From assembly GCA_037903475.1 (NCBI GenBank), contig JBAJFG010000052.1:186001-250000 (forward strand): a stretch of 64,000 nt of DNA, given 5' to 3'. Of this stretch, positions 1 to 14,154 are shown piece by piece; within the stretch, counting starts at the first letter, position 1; the number at the start of each line of letters is the position of its first letter. The translations under genes were made by a program, and so were the position numbers. This DNA comes from Ancylostoma caninum (lineage: Eukaryota > Nematoda > Chromadorea > Rhabditida > Ancylostomatidae). Under the pieces are notes generated by a model. It was not told where the DNA came from. It saw only the letters and a program-made list of their open reading frames with translations, and did no database searches.

Positions 1-366
1 TCAAAAATAGGGAAAAATATTGAAATTATATAAGTGTAGTGTTTGTCCCCTAAAGTTTTGTAGAGAAAATATCATTACTATCACAATAGTATGAGCTAAG
101 CACTCATTCTTATTTTACGTATCCAAATTTCGAGAGATTATAAACTAAGCCCGTATTAGCAAACCAAGGAGTGAAAAGCAAGGTGAGCCACGACCACGAA
201 GCAATAGTGAGCAACCGGGTTAGAGAACCACGCACACCAAACCAAACAACGGACGCGAATACGTAAAAATCTGTGTTTCGAAATGTTTCTCAGAGTTTCG
301 TGCCGGAAGATTTTTGTGTATTCGGCCGTGAGAACTGCACGAAAATCGAAACTGATGAAAAACTGT

Positions 367-3002
367 TTACACGTTGTGCGTGGCGGCTCGCTGCGATTGC
401 CAGGTGAATAGGTTTTCCTTGCTAGAAAATGGACGCTGATCAACCGAGTACAACTCAAAAACCTCCGTATGTGTGACTGGTGCCAGTGGGCGCTCGGTGG
501 CGCCCGCTTGACTAGTCTACGAAGCAACAGAGGGAAAGTTCCACGGACACACATCGGGTGAGGGAACCGGTAAGCTGAGAAACCAACCTGCCGCTCGAGT
601 CTCGGCCGGCGATGAACTTGTAGGTGGTGGTGATGGCACAGATGAAAGCTATCACCCAGCATAACGTGCCCATTATGTGCAGGTAGAACGCGTAGCCAAT
701 GCGCTGCTGAAAAGATAACAAAGTATAAATGATCCAAAGACTCCACAAATATTCAGGTACTTCAGAGCCCCTTGTCAAAAACTGACGCCCCATCGTACAC
801 CTGAACAAACGCCCTAGGTAACCGATGCTCTCAGCGCTCCGTACCTAGCATTTTCACCCAACATATTGAGTTGGTGGAAAAATAGTCTTTCAACGCCGAA
901 CTTTACACTGTAGTACTGAAAAGATATCCACTCTCTCATATCAAATGTGGCGCCGCCACGGGAAATCTTGCGATATTTCCAAGTGCTACTCTTGCACTTC
1001 CGTCGTAGATAGCCGTGATTCTAGGAGTCTTCTGCATTTCCTCGAAAGAGTCCATCCCCCTTCTCTTCCCTTGCGCCCCCACCCACCTCAAAGGTGATGG
1101 TCCCCCCCCCCCCTCCCCAGGCTCGACCAAAAAGTAAAGGTTGAGTGAGACTCACGGTATTTCACCCATGACTCTTTACAGATTTTTCTCGGGAACTGCA
1201 CATTGTTTTATGTTAAGATCAAAAGGGTTACAATATCGTAAGGAATAAAAAATAAAACGAATTGAACTGTTGAAGAGTTTACAACAAAAGCTATGATATT
1301 CTATATTCGATGACTATTGCGCTTTCCAGGGCACCAATTCAATGATAAACAGCGAAAACACAGCTAATCTTATGTACATATTAAGTTGCCTACCAATTTT
1401 TGTGTCCTAAGTTATCACAAGCGGCTCTGCCCCTCTAAAAAATATTATTTTCCTACGGAGATAAGCAGCATTCGCTTTTTCCCATTAAAAATTACCGGCG
1501 GCAGAAAGCGTGGGTACTGGTCCGTACCGCTGATTTCTTCCTTGTATATTTAATACACGAGCCCGTTAATCAGTAGCAGGTCAGGTCATCTGCTACTCAT
1601 AGTGCGCCTAAGCTGAATGGGTGCTGTCAAATACTCCCTTTGTATCAAGAACAATACGAAATCTAGCAAAGTAATCCAATTAATCCATAACATCCGGAAT
1701 ACTGTTTTTTTATACATTATGTCATGTGAATCAAGCTATGTATGTCCATTGCACAGTTGCCAAATAGGTGTGTAATGTACCTCATATGTTCCAACCATTC
1801 CTTGCACGAAACGGTTGTCCACACGGTTAGCAGCCAGGAAAAATACGCCGTCGGCGATGAGCGAACATATCACTGGAATCATCCGGATCCAAATAGATAA
1901 ATGGTAACAATACTATCCGCAAAGTCAGCTAGTCCAGGAACAAAAAAGAAAAAAAACTCTAGATGAAAACTCACAGGCAATAAAGAGTGAGATCGTGAAT
2001 ACGAAGGCAGTCGGTGGGAAACACGGAGCGCAAACTCCCGTACAAATTGAAAGAAATGCGAGTAGTTGTGAGGTGATGATGAAGAAGAGAATCGCTTTGT
2101 GCCAGGCTGTAAAGAACACTTTCTATTGAATTTTGTGGCGAAAAAACGCCCATATAATTCATTATCACGTCACCCAAGATAAATTTATTACTAAATTTCT
2201 CTAGAAAAAACCCCTCACCCCAAAAGCGATGGTGCTCGCTTTCACCGGCAGCGCCGTCCTCGTCGATGTTATTCAGCGTGTTTTCAATGACCATTTCGGC
2301 TGAGTTGTCGAACTAAGAGAAGGATTCTTACAAAAACTCACACGATGACAAACATTCTAAGAAGGAAGAAATCGATTTGAAGGAGAAATCACCTTGTACA
2401 TGCAGTGCAACGGCGTTTCGTCGTAAAAGTCGCCTACTGCAACCACGTGCTTCTCAGCTCGGATACAGTCCCACCAGAGGCCGTGCTAAATGGGGTAGAT
2501 AACTGACACAAAGCGGTCGTTCCCTCAATTATGCGAGATTGCCAGGCCCTTTCCAGAAAAATAATGTACATACAATATAATGAAAATCGGCTGATAAGAA
2601 AAATTGCAAGGACTTCTCAACGGAAGCTATGCAAACAGCAACAAAATGAAAGTAGAACGATACACCATGAAAGGGGGTGTGACCGAGCTTTACGATTGGT
2701 CAGTTCGACCGGCCAGCCAATCGCAGAGCTGAGTTGGTGCGCCCTTTCCCAGTGCAAAGCCCTACCCTGCATTGAAATCCTTAGAGAGTTTGAACTCTAC
2801 ATAAACACTAACAATAAGCGTTGAAATTATTGACAAGGCCTGAATGAAAAAAAAATGGACGAACCTGGTGCTCTGCTCGGAATTCCCGGATATCAACCAC
2901 TTGCCATGCTGGGGAGAAAACACCGGCTATGGTCAATCCTAGGCCACCCAAGATAAACACTATTGATAAGGCCAGAAGGCCTTTTTGAGCGATTGAACTC
3001 AT
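367..3002 (-). CDS. Clc-like (claudin-fold) four-TM membrane protein, complete 7-exon gene
   Basis: Exons on the minus strand are 3002-2865, 2485-2393, 2312-2219, 2106-1975, 1872-1781, 706-588 and 511-367. All junctions are GT/AG, phases agree throughout, and the sum is 813 nt, or 270 residues plus TAA. The protein starts MSSIAQKGLLALSIVFILGG, giving TM1 at about residues 8-30. An extracellular loop follows with W33, a GLWWDC motif at 48-53 and a later Cys (LHC), the W-GLW-C-C pattern of claudin-like proteins. TM2 is at about 112-133, TM3 at about 137-160 and TM4 at about 184-207. A 60-residue hydrophilic tail ends in THNV. Length and topology fit the nematode Clc-like family (about 250 residues), whose members are predicted junction or channel-associated membrane proteins; the role here is inferred from the fold only. 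Intron 5 (about 1.07 kb) is the only long one. The family is confident; the C-terminal exon rests on splice phase alone. Confidence 0.85.
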
Positions 3003-3014
3003 TCAATCCTGGAA
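3003..3014 (-). promoter_or_regulatory. Probable trans-splice (SL) acceptor of the Clc-like gene
   Basis: Read on the minus strand, TTCCAG ends at 3009 and is followed by only six bases (GATTGA) before the ATG at 3002. A good acceptor this close to the start codon, with no upstream exon in sight, is typical of spliced-leader addition in nematodes. This is an inference from position. An SL-primed cDNA would settle it. Confidence 0.5.
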
Positions 3015-6000
3015 CAAGTAAGGTTTATGAAGGCTGCAGAGGAGGGAGAAGGCTGAAAAGGAGGCCATTTCCAGGTGCTATCGACCTGGCGGGCAGTGGG
3101 ACGGAAATAAGCGGAGGAAACCTTTAGATTCAGGAAAAGAACGGCTTGTGAAGAATTCACTGGATTCGAGAAATATTTTGAGAAAAAGCAGCAGAAATCA
3201 GAAGGAATATCATAACAGATGTAAATAAACAGCGGGTATAAAGGAACTATCACGTAAACACCCACAAATTTCAGAACACTGACCATAAAACATGTAGCCA
3301 ACATTGAATAAGCCGCTGGAAAATCGAACAAGCTGAGTGGAACCGGATCTGCTACTCGAGTAGCAAAAGCTTCGAGCGACAGAAAACACACAGATGTGAA
3401 TCACAGAAATGCTGGGGAGTCATCCATCAGCCAAAAAGCTAGAGAAGTCCAGAGAGGCTAATCAGAAGACATACTTGATTTCATTGGTTTCGTAAATCTA
3501 ACGAATAGTTTTGACTAAAACATCGTCTGCGTGAAGATCATTCCTACAACCAGAACCACTTATTCCATGTGTATTTTTTACCGGATTAACGTATTAATGC
3601 TATCTACATATTTGCATGAATTTTTACACTCCATAAACGAACAACAACTTCGCTTCTATTGAGAAAAAAAGCACTTCGGAGAATGGAGACTATTTGCCTC
3701 AATTCACCTGTTCAAATCCTTCAGAAATTTATCTACAGCACTTAGATTGCACCCATGAGAGTTTTATTGTGGGATTTCATCATATCTTTTAAATTCTAAC
3801 GAATAGCTTTCATCTCATGGTGGTTTGTGTACAATGAGGTGTCCTGCTTTTTTTTTTAATTACCGTTCTTTAGTGCCATTAGGTGGGGTAAGAATGCCCA
3901 TATTTTAAATGTTAACCGGCTATGTTTGATTTTTACATGCATACGTACATCGAGCGGACACTTACTGTATACCTATCTACGAGTGCAGTTACGTATATTG
4001 TGGTGCACCTTTTTCTTGGTGTATTAGATAAATAAATAAATAAATAAATTCGCATATTTCTGGAACTGTGAAGATAAGCGGTGAACAACGATGTGTCTTG
4101 GAATTTTATCGCTGGGCTTACCATTTCGCTATTATGTACACTACAGCGTTTTTTTTTCTTTTTAATTGTCCACATTGGTGTTTTGAAGTGATTGCGTCTA
4201 ATAAACTTATACGTAAATATGTACTTGTACACGAATAAAGAACAGCATTAGCAGCCGAACAGCATACGCATTCAACATCTCTGCAAAAGATCTGGGGTGA
4301 AACCGCACGGGAGGAAAAGTTAAATGAACGTCAAACGGGCATCGGAAAGCTAAGTCGAAAGATATGTATGTAGATTTTATCTCCAGAAGTACAAACGAAG
4401 TCGTTCGGGTTGCCGGGCAACAAAAGCGCAGCTCGATTCTTCGTCTATTTCTCCAACCAAACTTTTCTTTCAAAAAAAAAAGCCGAGAAGGCTAGGTAAA
4501 ATTTTGATTGTTAACAATCTGGAGCTTGCTTTAAAGAGCCAAAAAATGCAGTAATTGACGCATGGAAAAGATTTCACTTGTTTATTTGCAACGCCAAAAG
4601 GTGCTCTGTAGTTTTGGCAGTTAATGAAATCCAAATCACTAAAACGCAACAATAACCAGCGTAAAAAAATGCAGGTGAATTTAAAAAAGTATAAAATCAG
4701 AAAGGAATTAGGCTCGGAAAAAATTTTCGGACCGTTATTTGCCAGAATCGTAGCTCAACGCAACAAATGCAATGTTTGTTTTTTTTTCTTTTGATTTTCT
4801 TCAGTGAAACGTGGGCACAGGAAGGAGAGATCGGAACATTTGAAGAGAAGGGAAAATTATATGAAAATACAGTGAGAAAAAATTGTCCGAAAGGAGCACA
4901 ACAAGGATGCCAAATAAGCTCTACAGTAAGAAAAAAAGCCATGAAACGGTATGTGACACTGGTGCCAGAGAAAATGGCGGTGACATCCGAGTCTATCGAT
5001 GAATCAGGTTTCTTCCCATGGAATTTCAAATGTTTTGAATCCTAAAAAGCATCCGAATGAAAAAATGAAAGAAGATAGCCAAAAAAGGAGGAACGAAGAC
5101 TCGATAGAGATGTGAAAAGGAGGAATTTTAAGGAAAAATCAAGGAATCCAGGAGGAAGTGAGAAGTAGGACCTGGTACAGTCCCACTAAGGGGAAAAATC
5201 AAGCTCAAGTGAGGCCTAGGACCTCGTCGGTCGAAAAAGTACGAAAACGGAGGCTGAAAATAAATTTATGACATCATTAAAAATAACCGAAATTATATCG
5301 AAGCGATCTTTGGGAAAATGACTGATCATCATCTTCCAAAAAAAAAAAAAGAAAAAAGAATAAAAAGAACAAGCCTAATGTTGTGACAGAAAAGAAGTTC
5401 AAAAACCCATGCTAATCGATGCTGTCGGTCGTTGAGTTTCGGCTTAAGGTGGTGGGGTGTCCGTTGAAGGCCGATTTGACCATAATCAGCCGTCGGCAGT
5501 AGCGGACGACCACCGACAGCACAACCTGTCTGTTGCAACGAACGACCGACACAACAGACAGAGAGAGAAGGGGATCGATCCTCAAATACGTAGCGCATGA
5601 GTCACAAAGTGAAACCACCGTAAGATCTGACGGGAGGATAAGATCGGAAAGAGAAGTTATGAGCGGGAAAGAGAAGAAGTCAAGAGGACGCTGAAGATTT
5701 CAACAAGGATGGATCTTAAGAAAAACAAGGCAATGCTGGATGAATTTCCAGGATAAAAAGTAATACGTGGCCGTTGGTTATGCTTTGTAGAGCTAAGGCG
5801 TCATCACTCGTTAACAGATATCGTTGAATTGATGTAAAAAAAAACGTGCATATAGGAAAAAATTCCCTAGGAAATTTGGGGAGAAGCACACTGTACAAAT
5901 TCGGGCCACAGCTTTTCCAGTCCATTTTCCACATCCAGAAAAAATATATTCGAGTATTTGATGGCTTGTCAGTAACCCTGCTTCCTAGACAAGATTGTTG

Positions 6001-6614
6001 AATGGAACCCAACAATTTTACTTAACAAAAAAATGTAAAGAAACTAAGAATATTTAGAGCAGCGGTGTGACAAAAGCGCGATTTCCGCCAGCACCATGAG
6101 TGAGAGTTCGAGAACCTCGAGTAATGGTGCATGATAGAAATCGCTTGGACAAATAGAGTGAGAAGTAAAGTTTCTCGGGAAACCGCTGGGACACGTCCTA
6201 GCACATGAGAGCGGTTGAAGGCTATTTTCTCAGAAGATTCATCATACAGTTCGTTATAAAAAAGTGATTTTATTTCATCTATAAATCTACTCTTTCAATG
6301 CAAGGCGAACAATTTTCCCAGACAGTGTTTTTTTTTCGATACCAAGACATGTAAGTTAGGGATTCATTCTTTCTTTGAAGAATTATGTTGAATTTAACAA
6401 GCTTTCCACATTTTGACTGCTCCAAGTTTTAAAATGTTCGGGACACTTTCTCAAACAAGCTAATCTTTGCATGACTAAATGCTTGCTCAATCATTTTTGT
6501 TCCAAACAGAGTTATGTACAAGCAAATAAACAAATAAATAAACAGTGGAAATGAAACGTGCGTTTGAAAGCAGTGGAAGGAAACTAGTTAGGACAAAGCA
6601 GTAGTGTGCCACTA
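3015..6614. other. Intergenic, AT-rich, no gene recognised
   Basis: I see no exon chain on either strand. It holds an (AAAT)n tract at about 4030-4049, poly-T and poly-A runs and short spurious ORFs. The minus-strand ORF at 4207-4473 is basic and cysteine-poor, with no recognisable domain and no convincing splice partners. Confidence 0.5.
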
Positions 6615-6872
6615 CTACTCTGATAACTGTGCAGAACGAACGCAGACCAAAAGGCTAATGGTTCGAGTAGAAACCCTAGCAGCAACGATTGTCAGCTGCT
6701 GCCATCCTCTCTTTCATTGCTGCCGTCCCTCAGCAGTTGCTGCTAAGAACCTGACAGCTCGAGCAGCAATCGAGGGGAGGATGGCAGCCACTGGCAACCG
6801 TTGTTGCTAAGTTTTCTTCTCGAACCGTTACGCCGTTCGGCCTGCGTTTGTGCTGCACAGTTATCAGAGTAG
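6615..6872. mobile_element. MITE with long terminal inverted repeats (258 bp)
   Basis: The left end CTACTCTGATAACTGTGCAG is matched exactly, in reverse complement, by the right end at 6853-6872. The two halves continue to pair imperfectly inward for roughly 100 bp; GGTTCGAG and TGCTGC blocks appear in both arms. No transposase is encoded. The right end runs into a G-run, and no target duplication could be identified, so the superfamily is unknown. Confidence 0.75.
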
Positions 6873-9800
6873 GGGGGGGGGGTGGCCGATATCGTTTACT
6901 GAAGTATATGGTATTCGATTTTTTTATCTACTTCTTCGTTCATTTACTTAATTATTTATCAAGCCCATAGGCATGCATAGTCGTTCGGAAAGCATACCAT
7001 TTCGAAGAAAAGAAACGAAATCGAACCAAGGAAGCAAATGGAAGAATGAAGCAATTTTAGAAAGAACTAAACTCAAGCGTTGCTGGGGTAGGAATCATGC
7101 ATATGACGGAAACGTCTATGGGTAGATTAGCAACTCTTCTGACCAACTAAGCAGAAACATGTGTTCCAACCAAAAACAAAACAACAAATTAAGAAGTAAC
7201 AGATATTGGTAGGGTAATGCATGATTTACCAAAACTGTAGCGTTTTGTAATACACGTACCTGCACCCGTATTTGCAAAAATACAAAAGCAGGGAAGAGCT
7301 AACCCTTTCCACTTTATGTTGCGTCATGGAGGGAATCATTCTGTTACCCGTTCGGGTAAAGTAACTATTTATCAACAACTTGGAAAAAACATAAAAAAGG
7401 CGACGAGTATTGCAATTTGTGACTCACTAATAAACGGGTTGAAATTCTTAGAATAGAAGCTATAGGAGTTAGATGGGTGCAGCTATATCAAAACATAAAA
7501 AATACGAGATAATGTGAGGAAAAGACAATGCTCATCATGCCTTATCTTTGGTTGGAGAACAACTGCAAACTAGCCAGATTAAGTTCTTGCTTGCACCCTC
7601 ACATAAGGAGAGAGGAAAAGAGAGAAAACACCCACATATTTACCAGTCATAGCCAATGAAAGAAAGATCACTTCACTTGTGTACACATGAGAAAAAAATT
7701 GGTTTGACTCGATTTCCTTCCATGGACGAGAAATCAATGGCTGCGCAGCGCGTTGATGATCAGGTCGCCAAAACCGGAAACTCTCCAACTGTCGCCTGAC
7801 TTTCAGTACGTTGTTAGACGCATCGCATTGACATCTTATGACACCACGGGCACATAACGGTTCGACGTTCCACACCGAATTCGCGCGGAATGTCGTGCTA
7901 GTCAGCGATGACAATGTTATGACCACTGATAGACGTTGATTGCTACAAATACTAACGGTAAATGCGCCGTTCACCACCTAGGCAAAAACGACAATGCGCA
8001 GAAGTATGCACGATTTCGCAGTGGAGCTTGGAACGCTGCCTTGAATAGGCTGGCGCAACCTAATGGGAAACCAAACCAGCTCTCTTCCTGGTTACATATG
8101 TTCAAGAGGGGGTAATTTCCCTGACTACTTCGTAAGGGGAAAAGAAAAAAACCAAAAGGAAGTTTCCTTGTTCTCACAGGCAAACTTGGGAAAATTAGAC
8201 GCGAAAAGTCTATCCAGAATCAAAAATGTCCAACAATAAGATCCAAAGTTTGAAATCTTGCAGTCATGGATAAACTTCGAACAAAATATAGGGTAAATTA
8301 TAAATTACATCTTTGAGACGGAAACTCATGATCAAATGTTCATTCATGAGCCCTTTGTCAGTTTCCCTCTTTTTTCCTCTGCCCTACCATTGTTTTTTAA
8401 TTTTTCATATCTACATATTTTTGATTTTATTTTCTTTGATTTTGGGTTTTTGCTATACGTGGCTTATACATATATTTTTACCAGTTACACATGAATAACA
8501 CAGGAAATGATCGGTGGCAAACGTAGAAATGGGCTGCCAAGGGAGGAGCGGGGAAAACTGGGGTTTCCGCCATTTTGACCCTGATGGCTGGACTTTCAAT
8601 GATAAAACTGATGAAAATATTAGCTTCCATATTACGTAATTAAAAATTATGCGTAAAATATAATAAAAAAATAGAAAATAGGAACACCTTCCATAATGTT
8701 CTAATTATTTCGTAAGGTGACAGCAAAGAGGAGAAGGAGTGCTACAAAATGAAAACTAACCCTACGAGAAAGAGAGAATAGTTGTTGAATATTTGCATCT
8801 AAGTATAATGCGAATCATACAATGGTGAAGAAGCAGAAAGTCATAGAGATGGGGAGAAAGCTATGGTAAGATAATTCGACACTAAAAAAATAGTAATTTC
8901 TTTAACGTATGTATGTATGGTGACCACCAGCAGCCATATTTCTTTGTTTAGAGCCTAATGCTGATAAGGGCCTTCTTCTCTATATGGGTAGCATTCAGCG
9001 ACGTTCCAAGCGTCATTTTATCCGTTCTGATTTGTGAACGCATGGAAGAAAATTTTTAGTGGGTAATCCTCTCAAAAAGGGCGATAATGGTTCCTTAAGA
9101 TTACGGAAGTCTAAGAGAGAAAAGGAAAAGGTTAATTAGGCTGAAGAATGATCGCTCAATGATGACCCAGGCGTTAGATTAGGGTGTGCTTCGTTTATAA
9201 ATGAATCACATGGGAAATATTGACAATAAGCAAACATAGCTGACAGAAATGTAGCTGAAACAGTTCGGTAATTGTTGGATGTTGACTAGGTTTACCTGTA
9301 GGCTAAACCTGGTGTCGATCTTTATTACGGCTAACGTCCAGTAATTTGGGTAATGCTGGGAGAGTGACATCACAAGTAATGGATTCCGTGGACCTCTCTA
9401 TAAGGTACGCATTTACCCGCTTTGTGTGAGAAAATAAGAATTTTGTGAAGATCTGAGCCGAATTGCAGGGCAGCAAAAAAAATCGCGTAAAGTTTGGGAA
9501 TCGCTTTAGATCAACGCTCTAACTGAAAAGTCATTTGGACTGTATTGCCACTGGAAAGCGCTTTGGAAAGAGCATTCCGAGCAAGCCTCGCTATTGGTCA
9601 GCCAGATGGGTAGGCCAACCACAGGCTCCGCTCGTTCTATCCAGCCACAAACCTACACAATCGGATATTTGCAGCCTTCAGTCACAGCTCCTGAGTACAG
9701 CCTGAGAGAAAAACGATCGGGCCGCGAAGTGTTCTATGAATGATGAACAGCCGGGTACAAAAGAGGCCTTGATACGAATGCGGAGAGTTTAAGGGACCAC

Positions 9801-12800
9801 GTAATGGCACAGGTTAACCTTGGAAATCGCCGTGGGTGCCTGTCGTCATCGCGCTGACTGTTGGACTGCGTGCATTGTTCACCTGCCGATGCGATAAATT
9901 ACTCAAGCTGTGCTTGACTCGTACGAGTTCTCTGAGGTTCATTTCCGAAGCGCATTCATTGCAGCGAACGAGTGAGACTGACTAGTAGCCAGCACTCGAC
10001 GAGGCAGCAAAAATCATTGCTCTTTTTGTCGTTCGTGGAGAAATTCACTCGTTCACTCACTCACTCGCAGAGCACAAGGTTGCATATGTTTCCAGGAGGA
10101 GGACATTTGGAGGTGCAGCGTGCATAACCATGAAAAGGAAAGGAATAATTTCAATGGAGAACTTTATGCTTCGAAAGTTCCATATTTCGACGAAAACACA
10201 AGCGCATAAATCCCATAATCTCATAAGGAAAAAGATTAGAAATGCTCAGCCGTAGTGTCCAATACGACTATTTATGACTCTAACCTTACCTGAGACAAAT
10301 TGAGGTATGGTTAGAGTCACAAAGTCTTCTTCTAACTTTGAATTATGTCTGTAGATTTGATCAACTCGACTGACAATAAGTTTATTCAGGTAAGCAACCA
10401 TCGTAGCTTCGTCATTATACGATTTCAAAGCGAAATATCCTTTCCCTACAGATCAAATTTGGCCGAATCGGTCGATCCGGAATTTAGCTCCAAATTCCCT
10501 TATATGGATAACGTTGGGTACTAATCTCAAAAGTACCCAAACAAAACACTTGTTCGCATTCATGCATTTGTGGAGTGCAGTGACTTTTACCGCTTCAAGA
10601 AAAATTCTGATGACATGCTTACCAGATTTACATGGCAAAAATGCATTCTCCAGCATTTCAGAGAAACTTCAATAGAATTAATATCCTCTAAAAACTCCGA
10701 TACGGTAATCAGCATACTAGAAAGCTGTTAGAGGTAATAAATAAAATTCAGCAAAAAGCATCCTCGGGAGGTAATTCACAACACATCCTAAGGGAAAAGC
10801 TTTATCCATACATCTCTACCCCTCAAGACGTAATTTCAGTCGATGTCAATCAATGTCTATAGCAGACTCTATTCAATCTTATGATTGACGAAATAAATCT
10901 AATCTAATCTATACAAGAAAAAGCACCAAGAACTACAAAGAATATCATTGGAAACTATGATAAACCGTCTTAAGATCGCCAAGCGTATATAGCCGTCAGA
11001 CTCTCATAAAAATGCACAAAAGAACTGGAGCAGAACACTAGCAGGATGGACTAACGCATAGGCCAGTGTCTACATACATATGTACAAGCGCTCACTAAAG
11101 TAATAACTAAACTAAACATCTCCCATAGAGAATAAGTGAGGAAGATTTGAAAAACAAAAGACTAGCATTCATAAAACGGGCGTGAACCTCTGTGGTTTAT
11201 TTATGAAAGGTTTTTCTTAACTCGACGATGGCACAACCTCAATGTATCACTGAGATTACCCACGTTGAGCATGTTAACGTATCCAAATTTACCCCTCACT
11301 GGGCACCCATCGACATGTTCAGCAATACCTGGTGTCGTCCATACCCAGCTGCTATCTATGAGTAGTCGTACTCATATAAAGTCGTACTCATAGAAAAAGA
11401 ACACCTCACTGGTTCCACACAATAAATTAGTCAGTCGTGCAACCAAGTCAAGTGGTAGTTCATCATCTTTTTCTTTTACTGCTTAGTCTGTCACAAGTTG
11501 CTCTGATAATTTGCCTTGAGGTTCATCGATATTTTCATTTCCTGGCAATTACTGTAATGATCGGCTTACCACTTTGGTATAACGAGTAAATAAATAAATA
11601 AATATACATGGGATAACCATCGCATGTAACCAGGCACTGCTCCACCTGCAGCACTAGTCCGGTCGCTTCTTCTGCATGGACGACTCATTTGTTCAGGGTT
11701 GGTCTCGAAAGGAAATCTTCATGCTTGGAGAGCATAAAAGCACACCACTTCGGTCTTCGATGGCCTTTTTACTCATTTGTCTTTCGCATGTTAATGACAA
11801 GAGCGTGTCTCGTCAGCTGAGCCCGGAAGAGGGAGATCTGCCATGAGTTGACCATTACGTACTGCTATCTTAATTAGCAGTACCGCAAAAATCTCAGATT
11901 TCGATCAATGACCAATAAAATATTCCAAAGCTTCTGGAAATCCTGCACCGTAGCGATCTCACCAAAAACAAACGCCGATTTTTTGAGGGTCAGTGGTCTG
12001 TATGTCTTTTACAATTATTTAGGCCTTTAAGTGCGCTAATTGGGCTCTACAAGACAAATCAGAGCAACCACTGTGCATGAATGTACATCTACAGGATCAT
12101 CAATGAAAAGAAGGAAGAAATAGGAAAAAACTGTTGTCCATAAAAAGAGCAAGGACTATACATACTGAGATCTCAAAAGGTTTCATTAGTATTCAATCAG
12201 GTGAGCGCAACAAATACCTCATTAGGCATTCGCTAGAGAGCTGAAACCGAGCAGAGTATGAACGCAGGGCATGAATTGCAACTGTCGGTGTTAGATCCGA
12301 GGGGAATCGGGCGGTGCGGCCGTGTTTTGGCATATCGCCAACCGCTGACCTCATTTCACCCGCGTCGAATTCCGTACCTATCCTAATCCAAAGTCATCGC
12401 ACGCGCTGACTCATGAACATCCGAACATCCGCAAACTTTTTCCATAAGGGGAAGAACGCTTTCAGCGACTTGCTCCGGAAGAGAATCGTCATGGAATGCG
12501 TTCTTCCCTTTTCAGATCCGTGAATACACTAAGAAAAGACAAGACGGGAAAAACCACAATCCTTCGCCCAGAAAAGATGTTCAGAATCATCTTGAACATA
12601 CAACTTTTGATGGCGTTTCCACGGAATTTCACCTTGCTCACCCATGAATAAAATGCTTATCGATTGATGAATCGACGAGATATTCTGCCAGCTGACCTCG
12701 ATCGGCGGCACGCAATAACAGCGCGATAGGTGCGACTGTGGAGGATCGTTTCAAAATTGACAGCTGCTCTGAGCGGATTCGACATAATCCAGGATCAGCT

Positions 12801-14130
12801 GATTATGTGACCAGTACGGGATAAAAGCATCCAGAACGCTTCGGGAGGATCGTACAAAAAGGTCGGCTGACAGTTCTTCTAGAGGGTTTTTCATAGTTCT
12901 TACAAATTCCAAGTGAAGAATCACCGTCCAGAGGTTCTGGGCGCTGTTTACCTGGGTTGTTTGCCAGTTGCACAAGAAAGCGTCACCGTTTAACAACAAT
13001 TATCGCTGGAGAAACGGAGAATGTGCAGGTGACTCAACCATCGTGGCTTCACCTCTAAAGTTGGACCATTTGTCATCAACAACTAGCAACAAATATGAAC
13101 TTCCGGAAACAGGTCTCCTCATCAGATGCCCAAAAAAGGCGATTATTAGTACATTGAGAACCTCCGAAGAACTGCCTTCTACAAGGGCAGTTTTTCGGAA
13201 AATTTCCGGAGAAAATGCGTCTGAAGTAAATCAGGTACCACAAAGGCGATGACCGGATCTTGCTTAGATTTTGGTTAAATTCAGTAGGGATTTTACTTGA
13301 TTTCCTACGCCCGATTCAAGTCGGAGCAGTCCGCAAAGAAACGCCAACCGTGGCTCGGAATACCAGTTAGGCCAGAGCGGATAGCAATGTTATTCTCATG
13401 ACTTTTCACGCATTTTCTCTCTTCAAGCAGAGAGATTCAATGAGATGGTTTTCTTGAGGGTCAAGATAGTTGCCTCGAAAATCTTTGCTTATGACCCGTT
13501 CAACTCCGAAAAAAAATCAGAAAACTAAGGGACTTCTCTCTACCTTTGGCCTATCCTCATTTTTTTCTAAGTTCAGTCGCACCTGTACTGCATCAATCCA
13601 GTCTACTTTGCCTTGACTAAGGGCAGACGATTTCAAACATGCTTATTGAGTTATAACGCTTTTTTCCTTCGATTTCATTATAATACTTCGTGAATGAACT
13701 TGTGAGTTAATTATGAAGTTCGTTAATATGAACGCTTTGCACAGGTTCATCTTTCGTCACCTGAAACGAAAGAGAGAATTAGCGCTATGATGAACCGTTA
13801 GGATAAAGTTGTGATAAGGCAAAGCACACAAGAAGACATAGAAATTTGAAGCGATCCATCCACAATAGTCCACACATACGATCCAGGAAAATGCTGGAAC
13901 TCTTCCAAAAATCAGTATTTCACCACAGAGGGATAGAGCGTGTTCATGCGAAGAAGAATGGTTTTCCAGCGTCGCAGCGAATTTCCGTTCGCGTGGACCG
14001 CGCGTACGAGTTAATCCGCTTTGGAGATGCGGTCGAACTGTTTTTGGGTGTGTCCAACACCGTGAATCACAGCAGACCGAATATTATTCTTGTTTTTTTT
14101 ATTTATTTATGCATTCGTACACACGTATAG
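6873..14130. other. Intergenic, no gene recognised
   Basis: AT-rich sequence with a G-run at about 6872-6881 and (AAAT)n at about 11,587-11,603. A probable diverged relic of the hAT-type MITE described at 61,912 lies near 8,510-8,590 (GTGGCAAACG start, shared tttccgccattttg block). Stretches near 9,280-9,400 and 11,230-11,340 are rich in ATTTACC and GATTACCC words that recur at about 18,410-19,080, suggesting old dispersed repeats. Minus-strand ORFs at 7579-7977 (132 codons) and 12,751-12,999 (82 codons) have no recognisable domain. Confidence 0.45.
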
Positions 14131-14154
14131 GTGTACAATAAACAATTCAGTGGG

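Noticed and set aside
7579..7977. Minus-strand ORF of 132 codons
   Set aside because: No recognisable domain, no exon partners, composition like translated non-coding DNA.
12751..12999. Minus-strand ORF of 82 codons, with a possible GTAAAC donor inside it
   Set aside because: All three frames upstream of that donor hit stops within a few codons; no partner exon.
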